Shown piece after piece: positions 47,338 to 56,768 of a stretch of 64,000 nucleotides of DNA. The notes beneath the pieces are model-generated. The model saw only the letters and a program-made list of their open reading frames with translations, did not search any database and was not told where the DNA came from. Both the position numbers and the translations under genes were made by a program. Numbering within the stretch: position 1 is the first letter of the stretch; every line of letters begins with the position of its first letter. The stretch is from positions 1 through 64,000 of the forward strand of contig JAABSO010000008.1 in NCBI GenBank assembly GCA_011390335.1, in the 5' to 3' direction. This stretch comes from Desulfotignum sp. (lineage in GTDB: Bacteria; Desulfobacterota; Desulfobacteria; Desulfobacterales; Desulfobacteraceae).

Positions 47338-48015
47338 CTATGCTCTGGACACTTCCTTGTTGCAATGCCTGCAAAGCGTGGCCCGTTTTTTGATGATTTC
47401 CGCACAATAGGGGCATTCCCTGGTAAAATGGCGTTCATGAAGCTGTTCAACCGCAGCCTTCACCCCTTCAACCAGCACAGGGGTGGGGAAATTATGGTTT
47501 ACCAGATGTTCAATGGCTTCCACTTCCCCCAGTTCCCCCACCATTTCAGCGGCCTTGAGCCTCGCCCTGCCGGGTATGGCCGGATCCAGAACAATTTTTA
47601 AAATCTCATCCCAGTCTTTGGCGATATAATAATCGGTGAGAATGGAAAAGGTTTTTTTGGTCAACTCCTTTTTTGCTTCCTGCTCAATAAGGGCGGCATC
47701 ATCCAGTTTGCCGCCGGTGGCACCCACAGGGCTGAACACAGGCATGTATTCAAAATTTTTCTGTCCCGGTTCGTTGATACACCGGTAGGAGGCAGGTGCT
47801 TCCATGGTTTCCTGGAGGTGATGCCACCCGCCCTTAAAGGAGGGACAGTCATCGTTAAAACAGACAAACAGGTACGGGGTGCCCCATCCCAGACCATCTG
47901 AAAAGTTGATGGGCGGCACTTCCCACAGGCTCATCTTCTGTTCACAGTGGGGGCAGGCCGGCTTATCCATCTGAATGTATCGTTCAAGCAGTTCTTCTTT
48001 GGTTTCAAATGCCAT
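47338..48015 (-). CDS. Zinc-ribbon protein with HEAT-like middle
   Basis: A 225-aa soluble protein. It has an N-terminal CPHCEQK paired with CFNDDC, and a C-terminal CPYCAEIIKKRATLCRHC, two likely zinc ribbons. The helical middle (GRARLKAAEMVGELGEVEA) looks like a HEAT-type repeat. The function is not known to me. It is 70 nt downstream of the biotin/carboxyltransferase gene in the same direction and convergent with the HsdR-like gene, ending 8 nt away. Confidence 0.75.
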   Translation of the reverse strand: MAFETKEELLERYIQMDKPACPHCEQKMSLWEVPPINFSDGLGWGTPYLFVCFNDDCPSFKGGWHHLQETMEAPASYRCINEPGQKNFEYMPVFSPVGATGGKLDDAALIEQEAKKELTKKTFSILTDYYIAKDWDEILKIVLDPAIPGRARLKAAEMVGELGEVEAIEHLVNHNFPTPVLVEGVKAAVEQLHERHFTRECPYCAEIIKKRATLCRHCNKEVSRA

Positions 48016-48085
48016 TATTCTTATCTCCTTTGGTAATTCTGACGGCTTCAGAAAAAGAAAATAAGCAGCCCCCCTCTTTTGTCAA

Positions 48086-50104
48086 TCATGCAGGACTGAT
48101 AACCGCCAGCACATCATCTTTTGCCACGGAATCTCCTGTATCAAAATGTATGGCTGCTACAACACCGCCCACAGGCGCAGGCAGGGCATTTTCCATTTTC
48201 ATGGCCTCGATGACCACAATGGTTTCCCCTTCATCCACTGTGTCCCCCACCTTTTTTTCATATTTGATCACCATGCCGGGCATGGGAGCCTTTATGGGAG
48301 TGCCTGTGTCAGCAGCTGCCGGGGCAGAAGCAGATTTGAAGTCAGATTTGGGATCTGCCGCCTGTGCCGGTGCCGCAGGGGCTGCAGATTTTTGTTCCCG
48401 GGCACCAGGTCCTGGCTGTGGTGGAACTTTGGGGGAGGAGCCGGCCGGGCCTGCATGGGTGATCACAGGAGATCCGCCCTGCTCTTCCACCCCCACTTCA
48501 AAGGCTTCTCCTTCCACAAAAACCGTAAAAACCCGGGTGTTCTCCGTTTTTTCAAAGGCAGGCTTTTCCACCAGTTCCCCGGCTTTGGCTTTTTTGATCA
48601 GCGCATCCTGTTTTTTGACATCTTCCAGGGTGATGGGTTTAAGGCTGTCCGGGACCTGTTCTCTGCCGTATTTCTGCTTGAGATATTTTTTGCCTGTCAC
48701 AGGAAACAACGCATACAGCAACAGATCTTCATCATCTGCAGCAAGATCTTTGATCTCTTTGCGGGCTTTTTCCAGTTCCGGTTCCAGCACCTGGGCCGGA
48801 CGGCAGGAAATGGGTTCTTCTCCCCTGGGATAGCCTTTCAACGCTTTTTTCTGGACCTCCTTATCTATGGGTACGGAGGTTTTGCCGTACAGACCGTAAC
48901 ACAGATCTTTCACCTGGCCGGATACCATCTTGTACCGCTCTTCTTTTGTATCAAACAGCACATTGTTCACGGTCTGGGTGCCCACGATCTGGCTGGTGGG
49001 GGTAACCAGCGGCACCTGGCCCAGTTCCTTTCTGACCCTGGGCAGTTCTTTGTATACCTGGTCGATCTTGTCTAAAGAATCCATCTCACGCAGCTGGTTC
49101 ACCAGGTTGGAAAGCATGCCGCCAGGGGTCTGGTGCAGCAGCACATTGATGTCAATGAGAGACACCTTGGTGTCATCCAGAAGATGCTTGTACTTGGGCA
49201 TGACCTCTCTTTCCAGAATCTCATTGATATCTGCCAGGGCTTTGATATCAAATCCCGTGTCCCTGTTTGTGCCCAGAAGGGTCATGACCAGGGGCTCCAA
49301 AGCAGCATGGGAGGTTCGGTAGGCATAGGGGGTCACACAGGTATCAATGATGTCCACCCCGGCTTCTACCGCCTTGAGATGGGTCATGGCAGACATGCCG
49401 GACGTAAAATGGCTGTGCAGGTGAATCAATGGTTTCACATTGTCTTTCAGGGCCTTGACCAGTGCAAAGGCATCATAAGGGGCCATCAGCCCGGCCATAT
49501 CCTTGACGCAGATACTGTCCGCGCCCATATCCTCCAGCTCTTTTGCCTTTTTGATGTAATAATCCAGGTTGTAGACCTCTCCGCCCAGACGCGGCTCGGT
49601 AAGGGTATAGCAGATACAGCCCTGAAAATGGGCACCGCATTCTTTGATCACAGGCACCACGGTTTCAAAATTTCTGTAGTCATTGAGGGCATCAAAGGTA
49701 CGGAATATTTCCAGGCCGTTGTCCACGGTTTTTTTCACAAACAGCCTTGCCACATCATCTGCATAATTTCGGTATCCCACAAGGTTCTGGCCCCTCAGCA
49801 GCATGGAAAACGGGGTTTTTTTAAAATACCGCTTCAATGTCCGCAGCCGCTGCCAGGGATCTTCCCCCAAAAACCTGTGCATGGTGTCAAAGGTGGCGCC
49901 GCCCCATACCTCCACGGCCCAGAAACCGATCTCATCCATGCGTTCGGCCACGGGAATCATATCTTCTGTTCTGCCCCTGGTGGCAAACAGAGACTGGTGC
50001 CCGTCCCGCAGGGAGATATCCTCCACTTTCAGAGGATTTTCAGCTGCCGGCCTGGCTGTGTCATAATTCATCTGTACGGTTTTAACCTGGGTGTGTTCAG
50101 TCAT
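48086..50104 (-). CDS. Carboxyltransferase 5S-type subunit fused to biotin carrier (OadA/PycB-like)
   Basis: A 672-aa protein. The N-terminal DRE-TIM carboxyltransferase domain (about 25-300) has ISLRDGHQSLFATRGR and metal-binding HLHSHFTSGM. The PYC/OADA conserved domain follows (about 300-480). After an Ala/Pro/Lys-rich linker, a biotinyl domain ends with VIEAMKMENALPAP, in which Lys is biotinylated. It transfers CO2 between biotin and pyruvate/oxaloacetate. No biotin carboxylase and no Na+ pump subunit is nearby; a PccB-like gene is 275 nt upstream. This composition fits methylmalonyl-CoA:pyruvate transcarboxylase. A pyruvate carboxylase B subunit is the alternative. Confidence 0.88.
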   Translation of the reverse strand: MTEHTQVKTVQMNYDTARPAAENPLKVEDISLRDGHQSLFATRGRTEDMIPVAERMDEIGFWAVEVWGGATFDTMHRFLGEDPWQRLRTLKRYFKKTPFSMLLRGQNLVGYRNYADDVARLFVKKTVDNGLEIFRTFDALNDYRNFETVVPVIKECGAHFQGCICYTLTEPRLGGEVYNLDYYIKKAKELEDMGADSICVKDMAGLMAPYDAFALVKALKDNVKPLIHLHSHFTSGMSAMTHLKAVEAGVDIIDTCVTPYAYRTSHAALEPLVMTLLGTNRDTGFDIKALADINEILEREVMPKYKHLLDDTKVSLIDINVLLHQTPGGMLSNLVNQLREMDSLDKIDQVYKELPRVRKELGQVPLVTPTSQIVGTQTVNNVLFDTKEERYKMVSGQVKDLCYGLYGKTSVPIDKEVQKKALKGYPRGEEPISCRPAQVLEPELEKARKEIKDLAADDEDLLLYALFPVTGKKYLKQKYGREQVPDSLKPITLEDVKKQDALIKKAKAGELVEKPAFEKTENTRVFTVFVEGEAFEVGVEEQGGSPVITHAGPAGSSPKVPPQPGPGAREQKSAAPAAPAQAADPKSDFKSASAPAAADTGTPIKAPMPGMVIKYEKKVGDTVDEGETIVVIEAMKMENALPAPVGGVVAAIHFDTGDSVAKDDVLAVISPA

Positions 50105-50139
50105 CGCTATTTCTCCCGATAATTTATTGTCATTAGCTT

Positions 50140-50364
50140 CTATCTAAACATCCGCAGCTGCATCATGGTATTGGCCTGCATCAGAGACTGGCGCCCGGTC
50201 ATCCCCCAGATATTGGGAACCGATCCGGAAAATCCTGGGCCCACAAATGATCCGGCCCCAGCCGCATCCCCTTGTTCAGCAAGGGTCTGGGCATTACGCT
50301 CTTCACTGGTTTTTATATGGGCATACACCGCAGCCATGGCAGCTGCCCGTTTTTTATTATCCAT
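50140..50364 (-). CDS. Small protein of the carboxyltransferase operon (74 aa)
   Basis: A 74-residue protein, helical at the N-terminus (AAAMAAVYAHIKTSEERNAQ), then Gly/Ala-rich, with Met- and Gln-rich C-terminal residues. It has no transmembrane helix, so it is not an OadG/MmdD-type membrane subunit. It sits between the PccB-like gene (14-nt gap) and the biotin/5S gene (35-nt gap). An assembly or linker role for the enzyme is suggested by position only. Confidence 0.65.
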   Translation of the reverse strand: MDNKKRAAAMAAVYAHIKTSEERNAQTLAEQGDAAGAGSFVGPGFSGSVPNIWGMTGRQSLMQANTMMQLRMFR

Positions 50365-50378
50365 GCAATCTCCCTTTT

Positions 50379-51932
50379 TTATACTGGAATGTTTCCATGT
50401 TTTTTGGCCGGCCGCATTTCCCGTTTGGTGGCCATGGCTTCTAACGCATCAATGAGCCGGGGACGGGTTTCAGACGGCTGGATCACCGCATCCACATACC
50501 CCCTGGCAGCCGCACAATAGGGGTTGGAAAACTGGTCATTATACTGGGCGATTTTTTCCCTGCGTTTGGCTGCCGGGTCCTCTGCCGCCTTGATCTCTCT
50601 TGCATGAATGATATTGGCCGCCCCTTCCGCCCCCATGACCGCAATCTCGGCGCTGGGCCAGGCAAAGGCCATGTCCGCACCCAGGTGACGGGAACACATG
50701 GCAATATAGGAACCACCGTAATCTTTGCGGGTGATCAACAAAAGTTTGGGCACCGTGGCCTCGGAATAGCACCACAGCAGTTTGGCCCCATGGCGGATGA
50801 TGCCCCCCCATTCCTGGTTGGAACCGGGCAGATAGCCCGGCACATCCGCAATGGTGAGCATGGGGATGTTGAAGGCATCACAGAACCGGATAAACCGGGT
50901 GGCCTTGTCAGAAGCATTGATATCCAGGCACCCGGCCAGGTGGTTGGGCTGGTTGGCGATAATGCCGATGGACCGGCCGTTGAGCCGGGCAAAGCAGACC
51001 ACCAGGTTTTTGGCAAAATACTGGTGGGGTTCAAAAAACTGCCCGTCATCCACAATGGACCGGATCACGTTTTTCATATCATAGGACCGGTTGGGACTGT
51101 CCGGAATCACCGTGTCCAAAGAAGCATCCATGCGGTCAGGGGCATCTTTCGGAGAGATAAACGGGGGATCTTCCATATTATTGGAAGGCAGATAGGACAA
51201 CAGGGTCTTTATCTGAAGGATGCAGTCTTCATCTGATTCACAGGCAAACTGGGCCACACCGGATTTTTCATTATGGGCCATGGCACCCCCTAAGTCTTCA
51301 GAAGTAACCTCTTCTCCTGTCACCGCCTTGATCACATTGGGGCCGGTGATAAACATGTACGCACTTTTTTTGACCATGAAAACAAAATCGGTCATGGCAG
51401 GAGAATACACCGCCCCGCCGGCAGTGGGTCCCATGATGGCCGATATCTGGGGAACAACCCCTGAACAGGCAGAGTTCCTGAAAAAGATCTCCCCGTATCC
51501 GGACAGGGCATCGATACCCTCCTGGATTCTGGCTCCGCCTGAATCGTTCATGCCGATGACAGGAGCCCCTGCTTTTAAGGCCATGTCCATGACCTTGCAT
51601 ATTTTTTTGGCCTGCATTTCCCCTAACGAACCTGCCCGTGCTGTAAAATCCTGGGCATAGGCAAACACGATTCTGCCGTCCACCTTTCCATGGCCGGTGA
51701 TGACACCGTCCGCCGGTATCTGTACCTTTTCCATGCCGAAATTGGTGCACCGGTGGGTGACAAACATATCCAGTTCCCTGAAGCTGCCTTTATCAAACAA
51801 ACATTCAAGGCGTTCTCTGGCATTGAGCCGTCCCTGTTCCTGCCTTTTGGCCAATGCTGCGTCACCACCCATTTTCAGAATTTCCTGCTCTTTTTGCTTC
51901 AGAATCTGGATATTGTCTGATGTGGCTCCCAT
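50379..51932 (-). CDS. Acyl-CoA carboxyltransferase 12S-type subunit (PccB/MmdA-like)
   Basis: A 517-aa crotonase-fold carboxyltransferase. It has FVTHRCTNFGMEK early, the acyl-CoA-binding GAPVIGMNDSGGARIQEG and GPTAGGAVYSPAMTDF, and the biotin-side DVPGYLPGSNQEWGGIIRHGA. It acts on propionyl-CoA/methylmalonyl-CoA-type substrates. The partner gene downstream carries the pyruvate-side domain and biotin. The frame extends to 51998, but the ATG at 51932 (MGATSDNIQ) has GGAAGGA upstream and gives normal family length. Confidence 0.92.
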   Translation of the reverse strand: MGATSDNIQILKQKEQEILKMGGDAALAKRQEQGRLNARERLECLFDKGSFRELDMFVTHRCTNFGMEKVQIPADGVITGHGKVDGRIVFAYAQDFTARAGSLGEMQAKKICKVMDMALKAGAPVIGMNDSGGARIQEGIDALSGYGEIFFRNSACSGVVPQISAIMGPTAGGAVYSPAMTDFVFMVKKSAYMFITGPNVIKAVTGEEVTSEDLGGAMAHNEKSGVAQFACESDEDCILQIKTLLSYLPSNNMEDPPFISPKDAPDRMDASLDTVIPDSPNRSYDMKNVIRSIVDDGQFFEPHQYFAKNLVVCFARLNGRSIGIIANQPNHLAGCLDINASDKATRFIRFCDAFNIPMLTIADVPGYLPGSNQEWGGIIRHGAKLLWCYSEATVPKLLLITRKDYGGSYIAMCSRHLGADMAFAWPSAEIAVMGAEGAANIIHAREIKAAEDPAAKRREKIAQYNDQFSNPYCAAARGYVDAVIQPSETRPRLIDALEAMATKREMRPAKKHGNIPV

Positions 51933-52001
51933 AATAGAAATTCCTTCCATGTTCCTTATTGATGCATTAATGATAATTTTAACGGCACCTTGCTGCATTG
52001 T

Positions 52002-52745
52002 CTATTCTATTGTAAACCGCCATGCACAGAACCAGTCATCCGGGTGCTGGTCCGGCGGGCATCCGATGCATGCTGTTTTGATGCGTGAATCGATTGCCCT
52101 TGCAAAATATGTGTATTCAACCAGTCCTGCGGATTTGCACGGATAGTCGGGCATGCCTTTGCGCTTTCTTGCCGCCTGGACCCGGCATGCATTCATCTGA
52201 AATACAAAACTTTGTGGTGTTTCGTCAACAATTGATTGCGTATTTATGAAAGAATAGATCCGAAAATCAAGGGCTTTTTTAAGCCCGGCCAGTCCCGGAT
52301 TTTTGCCCAGATCCAAAAATTTCTTAATCCCATGGGCTTCATACGGGGAAAATTTGCCCCAGCAGGAATCATTACACCGTTTGGCATCATTCATGCCATG
52401 AAAAGATTCCACTGCCTGGAACCAGACACCGTCCATGACCAGCCAGTTTTTGGCAAGGTCCTGTAAGCATCTGTTCATAAGATCTTCATCCATATCTGAC
52501 AAGGCTTTGGGCAGGTCGTCCTGCATGGCAAATCCCAGGGTTTTTGCCATGCGGTGCATTGTGATATTCATGGCTTTCGGGATCACGGCATCCATCATAT
52601 CCAGTGCCTGTTCCATGCCCATCTGGTGCCGCACCTCCCCGAACCAGAATCCGTAATGCATGACCATGCGCATGACCATGTCCATCATCAAGCGGCCCTT
52701 GTCTTTTTTTGACAATCCAAGGTAACCGGGTTGGCTGTCATTCAT
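52002..52745 (-). CDS. DUF6125-like cytosolic protein
   Basis: A 247-aa soluble protein. It has a helical N-terminus rich in methionine (LMMDMVMRMVMHYGFWFGEV) and a C-terminal cysteine set: FQMNACRVQAARKRKGM, YPCKSAG, IKTACIGCPP and DDWFCAW. The pattern resembles the DUF6125/L-2-amino-thiazoline-4-carboxylate-hydrolase-like group seen in anaerobes. No reaction can be assigned. It lies between the glycosyltransferase (24-nt gap) and the PccB-like gene (69-nt gap). Confidence 0.7.
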   Translation of the reverse strand: MNDSQPGYLGLSKKDKGRLMMDMVMRMVMHYGFWFGEVRHQMGMEQALDMMDAVIPKAMNITMHRMAKTLGFAMQDDLPKALSDMDEDLMNRCLQDLAKNWLVMDGVWFQAVESFHGMNDAKRCNDSCWGKFSPYEAHGIKKFLDLGKNPGLAGLKKALDFRIYSFINTQSIVDETPQSFVFQMNACRVQAARKRKGMPDYPCKSAGLVEYTYFARAIDSRIKTACIGCPPDQHPDDWFCAWRFTIE

Positions 52746-52769
52746 GAAATCGCCCCCTTATATTTTCTA

Positions 52770-53618
52770 TCATCCCTGCCCCGTGCCTGACAATTGCGCA
52801 TAAAGCCCGAGATATTTATGTGCTTCCGCATTTTTCCCCCGCTTTTTGCACCCATTGCCGTAAATGCGGCATTTTTCCTGTAATACGGCTGTTGCAGCAT
52901 TTTTTTGTTCCTGGTTCAACGCTCCTGACTGCACCAGGTGCAGCAAAGAAGCGATGCGGTATCTGTCCTGGGAGTGGCTGCGGGAAAGCTGGTCATCATG
53001 CCCGCCGTACTTGACTGTCAGGGGCCTGTCAATAAGGTATATGGGGATATCCGTGCTGATACGCAGCCACAGGTCATAATCTTCACACACCGCAAAATCC
53101 TGGTTGAACATGCCCTTGAGATCAAAAACCGCTTTTTTCATCATCACGGCTGAAGGACTCACCAGGCAGCGGTGAAGGGATGGTTCAAAGATCATGCCGG
53201 ATGGTTTTGCGTGCTTTTGCATGGGATTGACCCGCTTTCCATTACGGATCCAGATCTCCTGGGTCTGGCAGATCATGGCATCAGGGTGATCGAAGAAAAA
53301 ATCCATCTGGCAGGCCAGCTTTTCCGGCTTCCAGGAATCATCAGAATCCAGCAGGGCGATATAATCTCCGCTGCTGTGCCGGATTCCTTGATTTCTTGCT
53401 GCGCTCACCCCCTGGTTGGGCTGGGTGAACACCCGGATACTTTTGCCATAAGCAGCCAGAAGATCCGGGGTATCATCTGTGGATCCGTCATCCACCACAA
53501 TGATTTCTGTGGGCGGCAGGGTCTGGGCCTGGACGGAATCAATGGCCTTTTCCAGGCTCCACGCCCGGTTACAGGTGGGAATGATCACACTGATCTGTGG
53601 TGAAAACCTGTTTTCCAT
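52770..53618 (-). CDS. Family 2 glycosyltransferase
   Basis: A 282-aa GT-A enzyme with ISVIIPTCNRAWSLEKAIDS, the nucleotide-binding IIVVDDGSTDDT and the metal motif in ALLDSDDSWKPEK. There is no transmembrane segment. The acceptor is unknown, and no polysaccharide cluster is nearby. It is the first gene of a minus-strand run towards the transcarboxylase genes, possibly by chance. Confidence 0.9.
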   Translation of the reverse strand: MENRFSPQISVIIPTCNRAWSLEKAIDSVQAQTLPPTEIIVVDDGSTDDTPDLLAAYGKSIRVFTQPNQGVSAARNQGIRHSSGDYIALLDSDDSWKPEKLACQMDFFFDHPDAMICQTQEIWIRNGKRVNPMQKHAKPSGMIFEPSLHRCLVSPSAVMMKKAVFDLKGMFNQDFAVCEDYDLWLRISTDIPIYLIDRPLTVKYGGHDDQLSRSHSQDRYRIASLLHLVQSGALNQEQKNAATAVLQEKCRIYGNGCKKRGKNAEAHKYLGLYAQLSGTGQG

Positions 53619-53811
53619 AACATATGGCTATACCATGCCCGAACCTGTTTAGGCAAACCGGTTTTGCCCCGACAGCTGCGGGTCAAATGGCCAAACCATT
53701 TCAAAATTTTTAAAATCACAAGCATATTCAAGGTCATAGCAAAATTTTTGTCTTGATTTTTACAAAAAAATCCCCAATAATATACTTTGTTCTTTTTTAT
53801 ATGGGTAATCC

Positions 53812-53840
53812 TTGACAAGCCCATCCAAATCACTTAATGA
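53812..53840 (+). promoter_or_regulatory. Sigma-70-type promoter of the korDABC operon
   Basis: TTGACA (53812-53817), a 17-nt spacer and TAATGA (53835-53840) lie about 50 nt before the ferredoxin ATG. The rest of the divergent region 53619-53811 is AT-rich with no other feature I can support. Confidence 0.7.
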
Positions 53841-53888
53841 AGGCCCTTAAATTTTGGTTTAGCAGCATCATATGAATATGAGGATATT

Positions 53889-54119
53889 ATGGCAAAAGGC
53901 AAATCAGTCACACATGTAATTGATACACACTGGTGCAAGGGGTGTGGAATCTGTGTTCATTTCTGTCCCAAAGATGTACTGGAACTGGACACAGAAGGCA
54001 AAGCCCGGGCAGTTCGACCCGAAGATTGTATCGCGTGCAAGCTGTGCGAACTTCGATGCCCTGATCTGGCAATACAAATACAAGAAATGCGGGAAGGGGA
54101 AAATGAATCCACAAAATAA
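53889..54119 (+). CDS. korD: Ferredoxin-type delta subunit of 2-oxoacid:ferredoxin oxidoreductase
   Basis: A 76-aa protein with two [4Fe-4S] motifs, CKGCGICVHFCPKDVL and CIACKLCELRCPDLAI. It passes electrons from the TPP/Fe-S core to ferredoxin. It is the first gene of a D-A-B-C set, the order typical of 2-oxoglutarate:ferredoxin oxidoreductase. Its last 17 nt overlap the alpha-subunit gene. Confidence 0.92.
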   Translation: MAKGKSVTHVIDTHWCKGCGICVHFCPKDVLELDTEGKARAVRPEDCIACKLCELRCPDLAIQIQEMREGENESTK

Positions 54120-55257
54120 TATCAGGTTTGTTCAGGGGAATGAAGCCTGTGTTGAAGGGGCCCTCTATGCAGGGGTCAATTTTTTCGCAGGTTATCCCAT
54201 CACCCCGTCCACGGAAATAGCGGAACACCTGGCTGACAGGCTTCCCCGGCAGGGTGGAAAATTTATCCAGATGGAAGATGAAATTGCTTCCATGGGTGCC
54301 ATTCTCGGGGCATCCCTCACAGGCAAAAAAGTGATGACCGCCACATCAGGTCCGGGATTTTCTCTGAAACAGGAAGCTTTAGGATATGCATGCATGGCTG
54401 AAATTCCCTGTGTCATCACCAATGTGCAGCGGGGCGGGCCTTCCACAGGCAATCCCACCCATGTGAGCCAGGGGGATGTGAACCAGGCCAGGTGGGGCAC
54501 CCACGGGGATCACGCCATCATTGCCCTGACTGCATCCAACAACCAGGATGTCTTTAAAATTACGGTGGAAGCCTTTAACCTGGCGGAAACCTACCGGACC
54601 CCGGTTATCATTCTTTTGGATGAAGTGGTGGGTCACATGCGGGAGAAACTGACCATCCCTGGGCCTGATGAAATACCGGTGGTAACCCGGATGCGCACAT
54701 CGGTTCCCAAGGGTGTGGACTACCACCCCTATCTTCCCAGAGAAGACGGCCGCCTGCCCATGTCTGATTTCGGTGCAGAGCACCGGTACAATGTCACAGG
54801 CCTTTTTCATGACATGTGGGGGTTTCCCAGCAACAACCCCAAGGTGGTAAGCGAACTGCTGCGGCACCTGGTGGACAAGATCGAAAATAATGTTGAAAGC
54901 ATTACCATGTATAAGGAATACTGGCTGGATGATGCTGATTACATTCTGGTTTCCTACGGATCTTCAGCCCGGTCCGCCATCCACATCGCCAAAAACCGGC
55001 GGGCCAGGGGCGTCAAAATAGGGGTCCTGGAACTCCAGACCCTTTGGCCCTTTCCCACCGACATGGTCAGAGAAAAATGCGCCAATGCCAAAGCCGTGGT
55101 TGTGGTGGAGATGAACATGGGCCAGGTGGTCACCCAGGTGAAGAATGCCGTGGACAATCCCAACAATGTTTTTCTGGCCAACCGCATTGACGGACAGCTC
55201 ATCTCACCCACTGACATCAAAACCATTCTCAGAATGATCCAGGGAAAGGGGGTATAA
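54103..55257 (+). CDS. korA: 2-oxoacid:ferredoxin oxidoreductase alpha subunit
   Basis: A 384-aa subunit with the pyrimidine-binding domain features YPITPSTEIAEHLAD and EDEIASMGAILGASLTGKK, then GPGFSLKQEALGYA and GGPSTGNPTHVSQGDVNQAR. It oxidatively decarboxylates a 2-oxoacid, probably 2-oxoglutarate, to the acyl-CoA. The open frame extends to 53920, overlapping the ferredoxin, but the ATG at 54103 follows GGGAAGGGG and begins MNPQNNIRFVQGNEA, as in the family. Confidence 0.94.
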   Translation: MNPQNNIRFVQGNEACVEGALYAGVNFFAGYPITPSTEIAEHLADRLPRQGGKFIQMEDEIASMGAILGASLTGKKVMTATSGPGFSLKQEALGYACMAEIPCVITNVQRGGPSTGNPTHVSQGDVNQARWGTHGDHAIIALTASNNQDVFKITVEAFNLAETYRTPVIILLDEVVGHMREKLTIPGPDEIPVVTRMRTSVPKGVDYHPYLPREDGRLPMSDFGAEHRYNVTGLFHDMWGFPSNNPKVVSELLRHLVDKIENNVESITMYKEYWLDDADYILVSYGSSARSAIHIAKNRRARGVKIGVLELQTLWPFPTDMVREKCANAKAVVVVEMNMGQVVTQVKNAVDNPNNVFLANRIDGQLISPTDIKTILRMIQGKGV

Positions 55258-55258
55258 C

Positions 55259-56083
55259 ATGGCCACAAAGGAATTTGATTTCAAAGACTATATCCGGTCC
55301 CGGTTTTTTCCCCATATCTGGTGCCCGGGCTGCGGTCACGGCATTGTTCTGGGCTCTCTGCTCCGGGCCATCCATGAACTGGGCCTGGACAAAAACGAGA
55401 TCGTCATGACATCGGGCATCGGTTGTTCTTCCCGGATCTCGGGATATGTGGATTTTCATTCCCTGCACACCATCCACGGCCGGGCCCTGACCTTTGCCAC
55501 AGGGGTAAAACTTGCCAAGCCCGGAATTACCGCCATCGTTCCCATGGGAGATGGAGATGCCCTTGCCATCGGCGGGAACCACTTTATCCATGCTGCCAGG
55601 CGCAACATCGATATCACCGCCATTGTGATGAACAACCGGATTTACGGCATGACCGGGGGCCAGTTTTCTCCCTTGTCCGGACTGGGCAAAAAAGCCACCA
55701 CTGCCCCCTTTACCACCATTGACAACCAGTTTGATATAGTGGAACTGGCAAAAAGCGCGGGTGCCACTTTTGTGGCAAGATCAACGGTTTTCCATGCCAC
55801 GGAATGCAAGGATATGCTGAAAAAGGCCATCACCCACAAGGGGTTTTCCGTGGTGGAAATTTTGTCCCAGTGCCCCACCTACTACGGCAGGAAAAACAAA
55901 GAAGGGGATGCAGTCCAGATGATGGAAGGATTCAAAACCAATACCGTAAAGCTTGGTTCCAAAAAACTGAAAAAAAATCCTGACCTTATCCAGCGGGGTA
56001 TTTTTGTGGAAGACACACAAAAGGCGGAATATTGTGAAGCATATGACAAGATCATCGCCACTGCAATGAAAGGAAACGCATAA
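55259..56083 (+). CDS. korB: 2-oxoacid:ferredoxin oxidoreductase beta subunit (TPP-binding)
   Basis: A 274-aa protein with an Fe-S cluster Cys pair in WCPGCGHGI and a further Cys in GIGCSSRISGY. The TPP motif runs from GDGDALAIGGNHFIHAARRN to MNNRIYGMTGGQFSP. It starts 2 nt after korA, and its TAA shares one base with the korC ATG. Confidence 0.95.
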   Translation: MATKEFDFKDYIRSRFFPHIWCPGCGHGIVLGSLLRAIHELGLDKNEIVMTSGIGCSSRISGYVDFHSLHTIHGRALTFATGVKLAKPGITAIVPMGDGDALAIGGNHFIHAARRNIDITAIVMNNRIYGMTGGQFSPLSGLGKKATTAPFTTIDNQFDIVELAKSAGATFVARSTVFHATECKDMLKKAITHKGFSVVEILSQCPTYYGRKNKEGDAVQMMEGFKTNTVKLGSKKLKKNPDLIQRGIFVEDTQKAEYCEAYDKIIATAMKGNA

Positions 56084-56628
56084 TGGAACGTTCACGACTT
56101 GTTTTTTCAGGTTCCGGCGGCCAGGGCGTGATTACGGCTGCCATCCTCCTTGCCAAGGCAGCCGTGCTGTTTGAAGGAAAAAATGCCACCCAGTCCCAGA
56201 GCTACGGGGCAGCAGCCCGGGGCGGTGCCACCAGAAGCGATGTATTGATATCTGAATCAGATATCTATTTTCCCAAAGTGGTCCAGCCCAATATCCTGAT
56301 AAGCCTGACCCAGGAAAGTTACAATACCTTTTCAGGCATTATCCGGCCCGGCGGTCTGCTGCTTGTGGACAGCAAACTTGTTTCCATTGAAAAAAAAGTG
56401 GATGCCAAACATATTTCTCTGCCCATGTATGACACGGTCATGGAAAAAATAGGCAAACCCATCGTGTTCAACATATGCATGCTCGGGGCGCTGCTTGGCG
56501 CCACCCGCCTGGTCCAGGCCCAATCCATTCTCAAGGTCCTGGAAACCTCCATTCCCAGAGATTTCATGGATATGAACAAAAAAGCCCTGGAACTGGGCAT
56601 GAAAATGGGGGAAGCTGCAGCCGTTTAA
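56083..56628 (+). CDS. korC: 2-oxoacid:ferredoxin oxidoreductase gamma subunit
   Basis: A 181-aa protein with the family pattern SGSGGQGVITAAILLAKAA and SQSYGAAARGGATRSDVLIS. It completes the KorDABC enzyme, which links the TCA-type oxidation of acetyl units to ferredoxin. It is followed by an intrinsic terminator. Confidence 0.94.
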   Translation: MERSRLVFSGSGGQGVITAAILLAKAAVLFEGKNATQSQSYGAAARGGATRSDVLISESDIYFPKVVQPNILISLTQESYNTFSGIIRPGGLLLVDSKLVSIEKKVDAKHISLPMYDTVMEKIGKPIVFNICMLGALLGATRLVQAQSILKVLETSIPRDFMDMNKKALELGMKMGEAAAV

Positions 56629-56664
56629 GGATTTTATCGTCCTTTTTTCCCAATGCAAACAAAA

Positions 56665-56709
56665 CACCCCCTGGTGAATGCAGATTATGCACCAGGGGTG
56701 CTTATTTTT
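56665..56709 (+). terminator. Terminator of the kor operon
   Basis: CACCCCCTGGTG (56665-56676) pairs, with one bulged C, with CACCAGGGGTG (56690-56700). CTTATTTTTA follows. Confidence 0.8.
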
Positions 56710-56768
56710 ACCCCGGATTTTGATTTAGGTGCTGTCCCGCAGGGGGCAAAAGCAGGCCCAGGTAAGAT

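Noticed and set aside
48086..50104. Sodium-pumping oxaloacetate decarboxylase
   Set aside because: The membrane beta and gamma subunits are absent nearby, and the 74-aa neighbour has no transmembrane helix.
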